Part shown: positions 46,678 to 55,256 of the stretch, piece by piece
Position numbering within the stretch: position 1 is the first letter of the stretch
Layout of the letters: every line of letters starts with the position of its first letter
NCBI RefSeq assembly: GCF_023015985.1
Contig: NZ_JALKAO010000001.1
Coordinates: 620,001 to 684,000, forward strand
Length of the DNA: 64,000 bases
Direction of reading: 5' to 3'
Origin: Marivita sp. S6314
GTDB lineage: Bacteria > Pseudomonadota > Alphaproteobacteria > Rhodobacterales > Rhodobacteraceae
Notes under the pieces: model-generated
Database searches by the model: none
Seen by the model: only the letters and a program-made list of their open reading frames with translations
What the model was told of the DNA's origin: nothing
Program-made: the position numbers and the translations under genes

Positions 46678-48471
46678 TTACGCGACGGCCTTGATCCGCA
46701 CATATGTGCCGGGTGCCGGGCCCAGAACCGGGTGGTTCTTGTCGCCCGGTATGCGCGCCTTGACCCATTTGCCTGACCGTTTGGCCAGCCAGCCTTCCCA
46801 GCGCGGCCACCACGAGCCTTCGGTAAACTCTGCCCCTTCAAGCCAGTCATCGGGCGACAGCGTCATGTCGTCATTCACGTAATGCCCGTATTTCTTTTTG
46901 CTGGGTGGATTGACGATCCCGGCGATATGGCCGGATTCGGACACGATGAACTGTTTCGATTTCGATCCCATCTGCTGCACGCCGCGATAACAATCCTTCC
47001 ACGCCGCGATGTGGTCGGTTTCGCAGGCAATCGCGCAGAGCGGCACATCGACGTCTTTCAGGCTCAGCGTGTGGCCCATCAGCTCAAACGTGCCTTCGGC
47101 GAACTCATTGCGCTGGCACAGCCCGCGCAGATACTGCACCGCCATCTTGCCGGGCAGGTTCGCGCCGTCGCCATTCCAGTACAGAAGGTCAAACGCAGGG
47201 GGCGTTTCGCCCATCATGTAGCTTTTGATTGCGGGGCCATAGATCAGGTCGTTGGACCGCAGGTAACTGAACGTGCGCGCCATGATGAAGGATTTGAGGA
47301 TCCCGGCATCGCCAATCTCGGCTTCGATCCCGTCGATAAAGTCGTTTTGCAGGAACGGGGTGAATTCGCCCTGATCCGAAAAATCCGTCAGCGTGGTAAA
47401 GAACGTCGCCGATTTGACAGATTTGTCGCCCCGCTGTTTCAACAAGGACAGCGTGAGGTTCAGCGTCGTGCCCGCAATACAATACCCAATCGCGTTGACC
47501 TTCTCGACGCCGCAGATCGATATCACTTCGTCAAAGGCGCGCAGATAGCCATCTTCGATATAGGTCTCCAGCCCCACATCCTTGTAGCTTTCATCCGGAT
47601 TGATCCAGCTGACCACAAACAACGTGTACCCCTGATCGACCACCCAGCGAATGAAGGAGTTCTGCGGCTTGAGGTCGAGGATGTAATACTTGTTGATCCA
47701 GGGCGGGAACAGAACGACCGGCGTTTCGCGCACCTTTTCCGTGGTGGGCTTGTACTGGATCAGCTCCATCATGTGGTTGCGATACACAACCTCGCCTTCG
47801 GCGGTGGCGATGTTCTCGCCAATCTCAAACGCACCTTCATCGGCAAGGCGCACCACCAGTTCGCCATTGTTCGCCTCAAGATCAGCCACGAGGTTCTCAA
47901 GACCTTTGACAAGGCTTTCGCCATCCGTCTCAAGCGCCTTTTGCAAGGCGTCGGGATTGGTCGCCAGAAAGTTGGTCGGCGCAAACATATCGACGATCTG
48001 CTGCGCGAAATACTTCAGCCGCTGTTTTTCCAGGCCGTCCATGTCGTCGATCGAACTGACCGCCGTCTGAATCGCCTCGGCGTTGATCAGATACTGTTGC
48101 TTAATGAAATTGAAGTACGGGTGTTCATCCCAGAGCGGGTTCTGGAACCGCCGGTCCTTGGGACCGGGGTCTTCCGGGGCCTGCAGCTTTCCCTTGGCCA
48201 AGGCCTGCTGCGCTTCGACATAATGTGTAACCGACTTGCCCCAGTACGAAATCTGATGCTCCAGGATCTTGGCTGGGTTTTGCAGCCATTCCTGCCAGTA
48301 GCTTTGCATCGCTTCCCCGAACAGCGACGCGTCCGGCGCGTGCAGCGACGGGTTGATCTGGCGCTTGTTCGACAGTGCCGTCATCATCCGCTGCGTCAGC
48401 GTTTCGATCTTTTGCAAATTGGCCTCAAGTTCCGCGCTCATTTCTGGTGCGGCAACGTCTTTGGTTGTCAT
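46678..48471 (-). CDS. phaC: Class I polyhydroxyalkanoate synthase
   Basis: A 597-aa polymerase that joins hydroxyacyl-CoA units into PHA. The lipase-like box is GYCIAGT with nucleophile Cys331; the catalytic Asp is in CETDHIAAW and His in SGHIAGIVNPP. The N-terminal helical region contains WQEWLQNPAKILEHQISYWG. The frame is open far upstream over the divergent phaZ, but MTTKDVAAPEM at 48471 is the sensible start. Divergent from phaZ, as commonly found. Confidence 0.95.
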   Translation of the reverse strand: MTTKDVAAPEMSAELEANLQKIETLTQRMMTALSNKRQINPSLHAPDASLFGEAMQSYWQEWLQNPAKILEHQISYWGKSVTHYVEAQQALAKGKLQAPEDPGPKDRRFQNPLWDEHPYFNFIKQQYLINAEAIQTAVSSIDDMDGLEKQRLKYFAQQIVDMFAPTNFLATNPDALQKALETDGESLVKGLENLVADLEANNGELVVRLADEGAFEIGENIATAEGEVVYRNHMMELIQYKPTTEKVRETPVVLFPPWINKYYILDLKPQNSFIRWVVDQGYTLFVVSWINPDESYKDVGLETYIEDGYLRAFDEVISICGVEKVNAIGYCIAGTTLNLTLSLLKQRGDKSVKSATFFTTLTDFSDQGEFTPFLQNDFIDGIEAEIGDAGILKSFIMARTFSYLRSNDLIYGPAIKSYMMGETPPAFDLLYWNGDGANLPGKMAVQYLRGLCQRNEFAEGTFELMGHTLSLKDVDVPLCAIACETDHIAAWKDCYRGVQQMGSKSKQFIVSESGHIAGIVNPPSKKKYGHYVNDDMTLSPDDWLEGAEFTEGSWWPRWEGWLAKRSGKWVKARIPGDKNHPVLGPAPGTYVRIKAVA

Positions 48472-48495
48472 GGCCAATATTCCCCCGTATTTATG

Positions 48496-48506
48496 CTGCC
48501 ATGCAG
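48496..48506. promoter_or_regulatory. PhaR-type operator between phaC and phaZ
   Basis: CTGC-CAT-GCAG matches the CTGC-N3-GCAG consensus and sits in the 111-bp divergent gap, 25 bp before the phaC start and 77 bp before phaZ. Confidence 0.6.
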
Positions 48507-48582
48507 AATAACGTCGCACGCAGTGGGAGGCAAAGCGACTAAATGGCCCGATTTTTCGGGCCTGTCTTAAGGAGACGCCTCT

Positions 48583-49866
48583 ATGCGCTACATGATGACT
48601 TACGATCTCATGGAAACGTTTCGCAATACAAATCAATGGCTTGGCGCAACAGCCCGAACGATGGCGTCCTATCCGGCCTGGGCGATGATGCCAAATCCCG
48701 CGATGCAGTGGATGGCCGCATGGGGTGAAGTGACCGAACGCACCTTCGAACGGATGGTTGTCAAACCAGACTGGGGGATTCGGACTTTCACCTGTAAAGA
48801 CGGTCGCGATCACCTGGTCGAGATTAAGACTTTGGTCGAACGTCCTTTCGGTGATCTGATCCATTTCAACGTCGCCGGACGCGAGGAACAGCCCCGCAAG
48901 ATCCTGCTTGTTGCGCCGATGTCCGGGCACTACGCCACACTGCTGCGGTCTACCGTGAAATCGCTGCTTGTGAACTGCGAAGTCTATGTGACCGACTGGC
49001 ACAACGCACGCGACATCCCCGTCAGTGCAGGCAAGTTCGATGTTGAGGATTACACCCTCTACCTGATGGACTTCATGAAGGAACTGGGGCCGGACACCAA
49101 CGTTGTTGCCGTGTGCCAACCGGTGCCGCTGACGCTTGCCGCGACCGCCTACCTGGCGGAACTCGATCCGGATGCCCAGCCACGCACGCTGACCCTGATC
49201 GGTGGTCCGGTCGACCCGGACGCGACGCCAACCGACGTCACCGATTTCGGCCGCCGGGTCACGATGGGCCAGCTCGAAGAAACCATGATCCAGCGCGTCG
49301 GGTTCAAGTACCCGGGCGTGGGCCGCATGGTGTATCCCGGCCTGTTGCAGCTTGCCTCTTTCATTTCGATGAACGGCGAGCGTCACGCCAATGCGTTCTC
49401 GGACCAGATCCAGAACGTGATGCGCGGAGAGTCGTCAGACCACGACCCACACAACCGGTTCTACGATGAATACCTTGCGGTGATGGACATGCCGGCAGAG
49501 TTCTACCTGTCGACGGTGGATCGCATCTTCAAACGCCGCGAGATTGCCAAGAACGAATTTGTCGTGGCGGGTCACAAGGTTGATTTCGGCGCGATCACAC
49601 GGGTTGCCGTGAAAACCGTCGAAGGCGCGAATGATGACATCTCGGCCCCCGGCCAGTGTATCGCGGCGCTTGATCTGTGCACCGGTCTTCCGGACGAGAA
49701 GAAGGCCAGCCATGTCGAACCCGGCGCGGGCCATTACGGCATCTTCGCGGGCAAAAGCTGGCGCAACAACATCCGTCCGATGGTGCTTGATTTCATCGAC
49801 AGCAACGCGGGCGATCCGCCCGCGGCCAAGAAAGCAAAGAAACCGGCCAACACCAACGCCGCGTAA
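48583..49866 (+). CDS. phaZ: Intracellular polyhydroxyalkanoate depolymerase
   Basis: A 427-aa depolymerase that mobilises stored PHA. The nucleophile is Cys178 in VAVCQPVPLTLAAT, the Cys-type lipase box typical of intracellular PhaZ; the C-terminal His is in VEPGAGHYGIFAGKSWR. No signal peptide is present. AAGGAG ends 8 bp before ATG 48583. The tail is Lys/Ala-rich. Followed by a strong terminator. Divergent from phaC with a shared PhaR-type operator. Confidence 0.94.
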   Translation: MRYMMTYDLMETFRNTNQWLGATARTMASYPAWAMMPNPAMQWMAAWGEVTERTFERMVVKPDWGIRTFTCKDGRDHLVEIKTLVERPFGDLIHFNVAGREEQPRKILLVAPMSGHYATLLRSTVKSLLVNCEVYVTDWHNARDIPVSAGKFDVEDYTLYLMDFMKELGPDTNVVAVCQPVPLTLAATAYLAELDPDAQPRTLTLIGGPVDPDATPTDVTDFGRRVTMGQLEETMIQRVGFKYPGVGRMVYPGLLQLASFISMNGERHANAFSDQIQNVMRGESSDHDPHNRFYDEYLAVMDMPAEFYLSTVDRIFKRREIAKNEFVVAGHKVDFGAITRVAVKTVEGANDDISAPGQCIAALDLCTGLPDEKKASHVEPGAGHYGIFAGKSWRNNIRPMVLDFIDSNAGDPPAAKKAKKPANTNAA

Positions 49867-49870
49867 CATC

Positions 49871-49903
49871 AAAAGGGCTGATCTGCAGATCGGCCCTTTT
49901 TCT
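49871..49903 (+). terminator. Rho-independent terminator after phaZ
   Basis: A long near-perfect stem, AAAAGGGCTGATC with GATCGGCCCTTTT (one G-U pair), around TGCA, ending in a T-run. Confidence 0.9.
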
Positions 49904-50076
49904 TTGCTACGACACCAAGCGCAATGAACCCACCCTGCTCACAATGTCAGTTTGGCGGACTTTGCTGCCATTGCGTCCGCCAGTTTGAATGGCTGCTTTT
50001 TTTTGGAAACTGGCTATACTGATTCCGTGAAACGCCAACGTTGCACTAAGTGTCAAACGACTAAGTTAGGTCCGAC

Positions 50077-50637
50077 ATGTCCCAGCGGTACTTTACGACC
50101 ATACTGACAGCGTGCATCGCTGGCATGTTTTTGGTTGGCAATTCAACGGCTTATTCTGAAACTGAAGATCCCATAACGAAGCTCATTTGGTTGATCAACC
50201 ATGAGGCTGAGAAACCAAAGGTGGATATCACAAAGGCCAGTGTCTCCAACTGCACTCTCACGGTCGAAACGCTTCGGCTTGCTCCGGATCGGTCTATCAT
50301 TTCAACAAGCACAACAGTTTCTCTTCCGGCTCTTCATGGAAACAATTCGGTTTTCTTCCTTACCCCAGGGAAGGAAGATGACGGGGCAGGATTCAGCTAT
50401 TTTGTGACAGAGGAAAAGGCGACGGCGATCTACCGGGTTGATAACCCATCAAGTTCCACGCGTCGGTGGTTTCGAAAGCGCTTTGGTCAACGATGCTGGG
50501 GAGGTGACATGTGCCAAATTGATTATGTGCCGAAATCACTGTATTTTCGCGTACCCTCAAGCTCTCCGGCGGAACGCACAGAGCTTACTGATACCTTCCG
50601 GGATGCTATTGACTATTGTAGACGTCAGGTCGGCTGA
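50077..50637 (+). CDS. Secreted protein of unknown function
   Basis: A 186-aa protein with a signal peptide (ILTACIAGMFLVGNSTAY). The mature part is beta-rich, with Cys in VSNCTLTVETLRL and in RCWGGDMCQIDYVP suggesting disulfides in the periplasm or outside. Base composition is lower in GC than flanking genes. No family recognised. It stands alone between phaZ and a repeat element. Confidence 0.6.
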   Translation: MSQRYFTTILTACIAGMFLVGNSTAYSETEDPITKLIWLINHEAEKPKVDITKASVSNCTLTVETLRLAPDRSIISTSTTVSLPALHGNNSVFFLTPGKEDDGAGFSYFVTEEKATAIYRVDNPSSSTRRWFRKRFGQRCWGGDMCQIDYVPKSLYFRVPSSSPAERTELTDTFRDAIDYCRRQVG

Positions 50638-50806
50638 ACATTGCTGGATGCACTTCTCATGGAAAGCAAGGCCCTTCTGAAAAGCTGACATTGAAACAAA
50701 CTGCAGTAATCGACAAAATGGGCTCAACGCCGCCATTTGTTGCAACCCAGCCAATCACCTTTGCCCGGACAACACTTTCCCTTCGAAACAACTCTAAAGA
50801 CAAAGC

Positions 50807-50863
50807 GCATCGTCAGACCGCGGGATGGCGATCCGACCTTCGGTCGGGGCGGTCTGGCGATGC
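50807..50863. repeat. Inverted-repeat element, copy B
   Basis: Arms GCATCGTCAGACCGC (50807-50821) and GCGGTCTGGCGATGC (50849-50863) match at 14 of 15 positions; the centre has GGGATGGCGATCCG and CGACCTTCGGTCGG. Arms and the GGGATGGCGATCCG segment are shared with the element at 37471, which has about 75 bp more between the arms. Confidence 0.65.
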
Positions 50864-50913
50864 ACGGTGCCTTCGGCTTGAGTTCGCGCAGGAAAGGTCT
50901 CGGAAAACCCCGC

Positions 50914-51882
50914 TTACCGGTCAGCAGCCCAGATCATGTCGATAAACGCCTGCGTGCCACGGCTGAATTCCAGCGGACATGGGTATGGTGCCTCTCCGCG
51001 CACCGCGGCGCCAAAGGCTTCGACCTGGCGGATATAGTGATTCACGCCCGGATACCGGTGCACCACTGTTGGCGCACCCTTGCGCAGTACTCGCAATTCA
51101 GCGTCTCCGTATCCCAGCGGATTGAACGGCACCGGCAGTTCCATCACGCCCTCCGTGCCGTGGAACGTCACGCTCTGGTAAAGCGCCATCCGCATGGAGG
51201 TGAGCGATGTCAGCGTGAACCCGTCAAATTCTGCGATCACTTCGGCGCGCACCTCGACGCCGTTTTCGCGCGTAATATCCGCGTGCCGTACCGCGCGCGG
51301 CTCTTGCCCGGTGACGAACCGGGCGCAGCCCAGCGTATACACTCCGATATCCGGCAGGCTGCCGCCCCCGGTTGCGACCGTGTTGCGGATGTTGCCGGGA
51401 TCGCCGCTGTTGTCATAGGTAAAGGTTGCATTCACGCGCAACAGATCACCAATAGCGCCCTCCGCCAACAGCCGTCGCGCATCCTGCCATTGCGGGTGAT
51501 GCACGATCATATAGGCCTCGGCGGCCACAAGCCCGGTTGCGTCGCGCAGCGCGATCAGCGGGTCAATCTCGGATGCCTGCATCGCGATGGGCTTTTCCGT
51601 CAGCACGTGTTTCCCGGCCTCCAGCGCCTTGCGCGTCCATTCGACGTGCAGCGCGTTTGGCAGGGGGATGTAGACCGCGTCGATCTCCTTGGCGGCAAGG
51701 ACATCCTCGTAGCCCGTTGTCACCTGCAACCCCGGCGCAATCGCCTGAAACGGGGCCGCCTTGGCCGGATCGGATGTCGCCAGCATCGACAGGTCCGCAT
51801 GTTTTGCCGCGTTGATGGCCGGGGCCATCTGTTCCCGCGCAAATTTGGCGGCCCCCAAAATACCCCATCGGATCGGTTTCAT
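50914..51882 (-). CDS. Gfo/Idh/MocA-family oxidoreductase
   Basis: A 322-aa NAD(P)-dependent dehydrogenase. The Rossmann motif is WGILGAAKFAREQMAPAI (residues 5-22), and the signature EKP motif is HVLTEKPIAMQ near residue 95. The C-terminal alpha/beta dimerisation domain follows (GVMELPVPFNPLGYGDAEL). Start MKPIRW at 51882 is preceded by GGGGGAG, favoured over a Met eight codons upstream. Substrate, probably a sugar or polyol, is unknown. Its 3' side contains no partner gene. Confidence 0.87.
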   Translation of the reverse strand: MKPIRWGILGAAKFAREQMAPAINAAKHADLSMLATSDPAKAAPFQAIAPGLQVTTGYEDVLAAKEIDAVYIPLPNALHVEWTRKALEAGKHVLTEKPIAMQASEIDPLIALRDATGLVAAEAYMIVHHPQWQDARRLLAEGAIGDLLRVNATFTYDNSGDPGNIRNTVATGGGSLPDIGVYTLGCARFVTGQEPRAVRHADITRENGVEVRAEVIAEFDGFTLTSLTSMRMALYQSVTFHGTEGVMELPVPFNPLGYGDAELRVLRKGAPTVVHRYPGVNHYIRQVEAFGAAVRGEAPYPCPLEFSRGTQAFIDMIWAADR

Positions 51883-51915
51883 CGCGCTCTCCCCCAGTTT
51901 TGCCACCCGCGTAGC

Positions 51916-51947
51916 AAAAAAAACGCGCCGGGCACAGGCCCGACGCG
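51916..51947 (-). terminator. Rho-independent terminator after rpoH
   Basis: On the minus strand a GCGTCGGGC/GCCCGGCGC stem (one G-U pair) with a 4-nt loop runs into eight T residues. Confidence 0.85.
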
Positions 51948-51971
51948 TCGCTGAAGAAACGCAGCTTTGTT

Positions 51972-52874
51972 TTAGGTTGCGGTCAGCAGGCCCTGCTCTT
52001 TCGCAAGATCGCGCATCCGCTTTTGCAGTTTCTCGAACGCCCGCACTTCAATCTGGCGAATGCGTTCGCGACTCACATCGTACTGACCGGACAGTTCTTC
52101 CAGCGTCACGGCCTTTTCGGCCAATCGACGCTGCGTGAGGATGTCTTTCTCGCGGTCGTTCAACACGTCCATCGCCTGCGCCAGCAATTCGCGCCGCGCC
52201 TCAAGCTCGTCGCGTTTTTCGTAATCGCCCGCCTGATCCGCGCTTTCGTCTTCAAGCCAGTCCTGCCACTGCATGGACCCTTCGCCGTCCGACCCCACCT
52301 GCGCGTTCAGGGACGCGTCCCCGCCCGACAACCGGCGGTTCATCGAAATCACTTCGGTTTCCGTCACGCCAAGGTCTGTTGCGATCTTGGCCACGTGTTC
52401 GGGCCGCAGATCCCCGTCTTCCAGCGCGCCGATCTTGGACTTCGCTTTGCGCAGGTTGAAGAACAGCTTCTTCTGCGCAGACGTCGTGCCCAGCTTCACC
52501 AAGGACCACGACCGCAGGATGTATTCCTGGATCGACGCCCGGATCCACCACATGGCGTAGGTCGCCAGACGGAAGCCCTTTTCCGGGTCGAACCGCTTGA
52601 CCGCCTGCATCAGGCCCACATTCGCTTCCGAGATCACCTCGGCCTGCGGCAAGCCATAGCCGCGATAGCCCATGGCAATCTTGGCGGCCAATCGCAGGTG
52701 CGATGTCACCATCTTGTGCGCCGCTTCCGTGTCTTCCTGTTCAACCCAGCGTTTGGCCAGCATGTATTCTTCTTCCGGCTCCAAGAGCGGGAATTTCCGA
52801 ATTTCCTGCAGATAGCGGCTCAGGCCAGCTTCCGGCGACGGGGCCGGGAGATTTGCATAGTTCGCCATACCCAT
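51972..52874 (-). CDS. rpoH: RNA polymerase heat-shock sigma factor RpoH (sigma-32)
   Basis: A 300-aa sigma-70-family factor. Region 2 contains SEANVGLMQAVKRFDPEKGF and LATYAMWWIRASIQEYI; the RpoH box QKKLFFNLRK follows near residue 135, which separates it from RpoD; region 4 has VSRERIRQIEVRAFEKLQ. It directs transcription of chaperones and proteases. Rhodobacterales often have two rpoH genes; which this is cannot be told. Start M at 52874 with GGAGG upstream; a Met two codons later is also possible. Confidence 0.95.
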   Translation of the reverse strand: MGMANYANLPAPSPEAGLSRYLQEIRKFPLLEPEEEYMLAKRWVEQEDTEAAHKMVTSHLRLAAKIAMGYRGYGLPQAEVISEANVGLMQAVKRFDPEKGFRLATYAMWWIRASIQEYILRSWSLVKLGTTSAQKKLFFNLRKAKSKIGALEDGDLRPEHVAKIATDLGVTETEVISMNRRLSGGDASLNAQVGSDGEGSMQWQDWLEDESADQAGDYEKRDELEARRELLAQAMDVLNDREKDILTQRRLAEKAVTLEELSGQYDVSRERIRQIEVRAFEKLQKRMRDLAKEQGLLTAT

Positions 52875-53026
52875 GTCCCTCCAATGTTTATGCGCTTAAC
52901 ATTCAAGATGGTGTCGCGCAGGGTCAGTTTCAAGTGTGTCGCATGATTGCGTTAACACTTATGTAACGCGCACAGACCTTTATGTCAGGCAGATGTCAGT
53001 GCTTTCACGCACATGGGACGTTTGTT

Positions 53027-54052
53027 TCAAACGCGCAAAAGCGTGATCAGTTCCACCATGTCCGCAGGCAACTCTGCTTCGAAGCGCAGCGTTTCGCCGG
53101 TCACCGGATGTACGAACCCCAAGATGGCCGCGTGCAAGGCTTGCCGGTCAAACGCGGCCACAGCCGCGATCGCCTCGGCACTCAACACCTGTTTGGCCAC
53201 TTTGCGCCGCCCGCCATAGACCGGATCGCCAATCAACCCATGCCCGGCATGCGCCATATGCACCCGGATCTGATGTGTCCGCCCGGTTTCCAGACGGCAT
53301 TCAACCAGCGACACGGTGGGCGGTGTGCCAAAAGCCTCCACCACCTTGGCCCGCGTGATCGCATGTTTGCCGTGACCAAAGAACACCGCCTGCCTTTGCC
53401 GGTCCGTCTTGTGCCGGGCCAGATCGCTGGTGATGCGGATCACCGCGCCCGGCTCCATCGACACGCCGCGCACCCCGCGCAGTCGCGGATCGCCCACATC
53501 CGGGTACCCGTAGACCAAGGCAGAATACACACGTTCCACCGTATGCGCCGCAAATTGGTCCGCCAGCCCGTGATGCGCACGATCCGATTTGGCGATCACC
53601 AGCAACCCGCTGGTGTCCTTGTCGATCCGGTGCACGATCCCCGGACGGCCGACACCGCCCACACCAGACAACCGCCCATCAAAATGATGCAGCAGCGCAT
53701 TCACCAAGGTCCCGGACGGCGTGCCCGGTGCCGGATGCACCACCATGCCGGCAGGTTTCATGACAACGATCAGGTCGTCATCCTCGTAGCGGATGTCCAG
53801 CGCGATCTCTTCGGCGGCAATGTGGCTCTCTGCGACCACCGGCACGGCCACGTCAATCACGTCGCCTTCCGCCACCTTGGCCTTGGGATCATCCAGAACC
53901 ACGCCACGGCACGACACGGCACCCTCTGCAATCAACCGCGCCAGCCGCGTCCGCGACAGCGCCGCCGCCTCTGGCACGTCCCGCGCCAACGCCTTATCAA
54001 GACGCGCAGGCGGTGATGCGCCAATGGTGACGCTCAGAATGGGATCAGACAT
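53027..54052 (-). CDS. rluD: RluD-type 23S rRNA pseudouridine synthase
   Basis: A 341-aa RluA-family synthase modifying 23S rRNA. An N-terminal S4 domain (RTRLARLIAEGAVSCRGVV) precedes the catalytic domain with GIVHRIDKDTSGLLVIAK, where Asp in HRIDKDT is the nucleophile, and RTHQIRVHMAHAGHGLIGD. S4 plus length fit RluD. ATG is read at 54052-54050 and shares two bases with the ATG of the divergent small gene. Convergent neighbour spacing is loose. Confidence 0.9.
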   Translation of the reverse strand: MSDPILSVTIGASPPARLDKALARDVPEAAALSRTRLARLIAEGAVSCRGVVLDDPKAKVAEGDVIDVAVPVVAESHIAAEEIALDIRYEDDDLIVVMKPAGMVVHPAPGTPSGTLVNALLHHFDGRLSGVGGVGRPGIVHRIDKDTSGLLVIAKSDRAHHGLADQFAAHTVERVYSALVYGYPDVGDPRLRGVRGVSMEPGAVIRITSDLARHKTDRQRQAVFFGHGKHAITRAKVVEAFGTPPTVSLVECRLETGRTHQIRVHMAHAGHGLIGDPVYGGRRKVAKQVLSAEAIAAVAAFDRQALHAAILGFVHPVTGETLRFEAELPADMVELITLLRV

Positions 54053-54356
54053 GGACAACGCCCCCGAAGAACAGACCGAAGAACCGGCCAACCTGCGCTT
54101 TCTGCGACGGCTGGTGACGGCCCTGACTGTGACTATGATCGCGGGGGTCATACTCATCACCGCGCTGATTGTCATCCGTTACAATCAATCCGCGACCCCC
54201 CTGCCCGATATGATCACCCTGCCCGACGGCACAACCGCCACGGCGTTCACCCAGGCGCGCAACTGGTACGCGGTGGTTACCGAAACGGACGAGATCCTGA
54301 TCTTTGCACGTGACAGCGGGCGGCTGATGCAAACCATCCAGATCGAAACAGAGTGA
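54051..54356 (+). CDS. Small single-pass membrane protein (DUF6476-like)
   Basis: A 101-aa protein: acidic N-terminus (MDNAPEEQTEEPANLRF), one transmembrane helix (TVTMIAGVILITALIVIRY) and a beta-rich C-terminal part (ITLPDGTTATAFTQARNWY, EILIFARDSGRLMQTIQ). It matches what I recall of the DUF6476 family next to rluD in Rhodobacterales. Its ATG overlaps the rluD ATG on the other strand. Function unknown. Confidence 0.78.
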   Translation: MDNAPEEQTEEPANLRFLRRLVTALTVTMIAGVILITALIVIRYNQSATPLPDMITLPDGTTATAFTQARNWYAVVTETDEILIFARDSGRLMQTIQIETE

Positions 54357-54359
54357 AGA

Positions 54360-54436
54360 TGGTACCGACACCCCGGCTCGAACGGGGGACCTCTTGATCC
54401 ACAATCAAGCGCTCTAACCTACTGAGCTATGTCGGC
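54360..54436 (-). tRNA. tRNA-His (GTG)
   Basis: A 77-nt cloverleaf with encoded CCA. The acceptor stem GCCGACA pairs with TGTCGGT (G1-U72), the D-stem is GCTC/GAGC, the anticodon loop is TTGTGGA with anticodon GTG, and the T-arm has GTTCGAG. The discriminator is A73 and the base before G1 is T, so G-1 is not encoded, matching the atypical alphaproteobacterial tRNA-His. Confidence 0.96.
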
Positions 54437-54488
54437 ACTGAGGGGCGAAATAACGGGACGGTTCCGCCATTGCAAGACCCATCTGCGT

Positions 54489-54974
54489 CTATAACGTGAC
54501 TTCCCACGCCTGTTCGACCAGATCAACACCGAAGCTGTGCACCGGCTCGGAAGACGTGCAGGTCCATCCGTATTTCTGATACAGCGCGCAGGCTGCTTCG
54601 TGGCTTTCATGGGTCCACAGCCGCATCTGCTTGAACCCGCTCTGCCGCGCAAAATTCATGCAAGTCTCCAGCAATCGCTTGCCCAGACCCAACCCGCGCG
54701 CCTCGGGTGCAAGAAGAAACAGCCGCAGCTTGGCCGTCCGGTTGTCCAGCCGCACGCAAAACACGCTGCCCAGCGGCACGCCATCGCGTTCGGCTACCCA
54801 ACCCCGTTCACAATCGGGATTATGCTGGCGTTCGAATTGGCTCAGGATGTCATCGACCAAATCACCGAAACTGTCATCAAACCCTTCGGCCGCGGCGTAA
54901 TGCGACCGGTGTAGCGTCACGAGCCAATCGTGATCCGCGGGTGTATAAAGGCGCAGCATGGTTTTTTGCGTCAT
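54489..54974 (-). CDS. GNAT-family N-acetyltransferase
   Basis: A 161-aa single-domain acetyltransferase. The acetyl-CoA loop is LLAPEARGLGLGKRLLETCM near residues 85-104, and HEAACALYQKYGW closes the fold. Resembles the MarR-associated acetyltransferases but no HTH is fused. Lies 52 bp beyond tRNA-His on the same strand. Substrate unknown. Confidence 0.85.
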   Translation of the reverse strand: MTQKTMLRLYTPADHDWLVTLHRSHYAAAEGFDDSFGDLVDDILSQFERQHNPDCERGWVAERDGVPLGSVFCVRLDNRTAKLRLFLLAPEARGLGLGKRLLETCMNFARQSGFKQMRLWTHESHEAACALYQKYGWTCTSSEPVHSFGVDLVEQAWEVTL

Positions 54975-55061
54975 GTGTCCAGCATAGCTGGCGCAACTTG
55001 CAAAACAAGCGGGCCGGGTCTATGCCCTCGACGCTGAACGTCAATCCGTCGGAGACCGGTC

Positions 55062-55256
55062 ATGGGCATCAACACTGAACGCGACATCGAAGCCAATCTT
55101 CAGATTGGTCCAACCGATCTGGGGATGGTGCGCCTGTTCGTGCTGGCGGACGGGATCGAGATCCCGATGGACTTCTCTCCCGAGGAGGCCGAGGAAATCG
55201 CCGAAGAGATCAAGCTTGCCGCGCAGGCCGCGCAGAAGGTCAAGCCCAAGCGCTAA
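55062..55256 (+). CDS. Small acidic protein (DUF6324-like)
   Basis: A 64-aa protein, MGINTERDIEANLQIGPTDL at the start and an acidic/basic helix (PEEAEEIAEEIKLAAQAAQK) at the end. It fits what I recall of DUF6324, a small family in Rhodobacterales. Overlaps the convergent mmcB stop by 17 bp. Function unknown. Confidence 0.7.
   Translation: MGINTERDIEANLQIGPTDLGMVRLFVLADGIEIPMDFSPEEAEEIAEEIKLAAQAAQKVKPKR

Noticed and set aside
46882-48570. Long open frame (562 codons) on the plus strand antisense to phaC
   Set aside because: High-GC mirror frame; its translation is rich in Arg, His and Gln with no domain, while phaC on the other strand is unmistakable.
54380-54415. TTGAT...ATCAA pattern resembling an FNR site
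   Set aside because: It is the anticodon stem-loop of tRNA-His and has 5 rather than 4 central bases.
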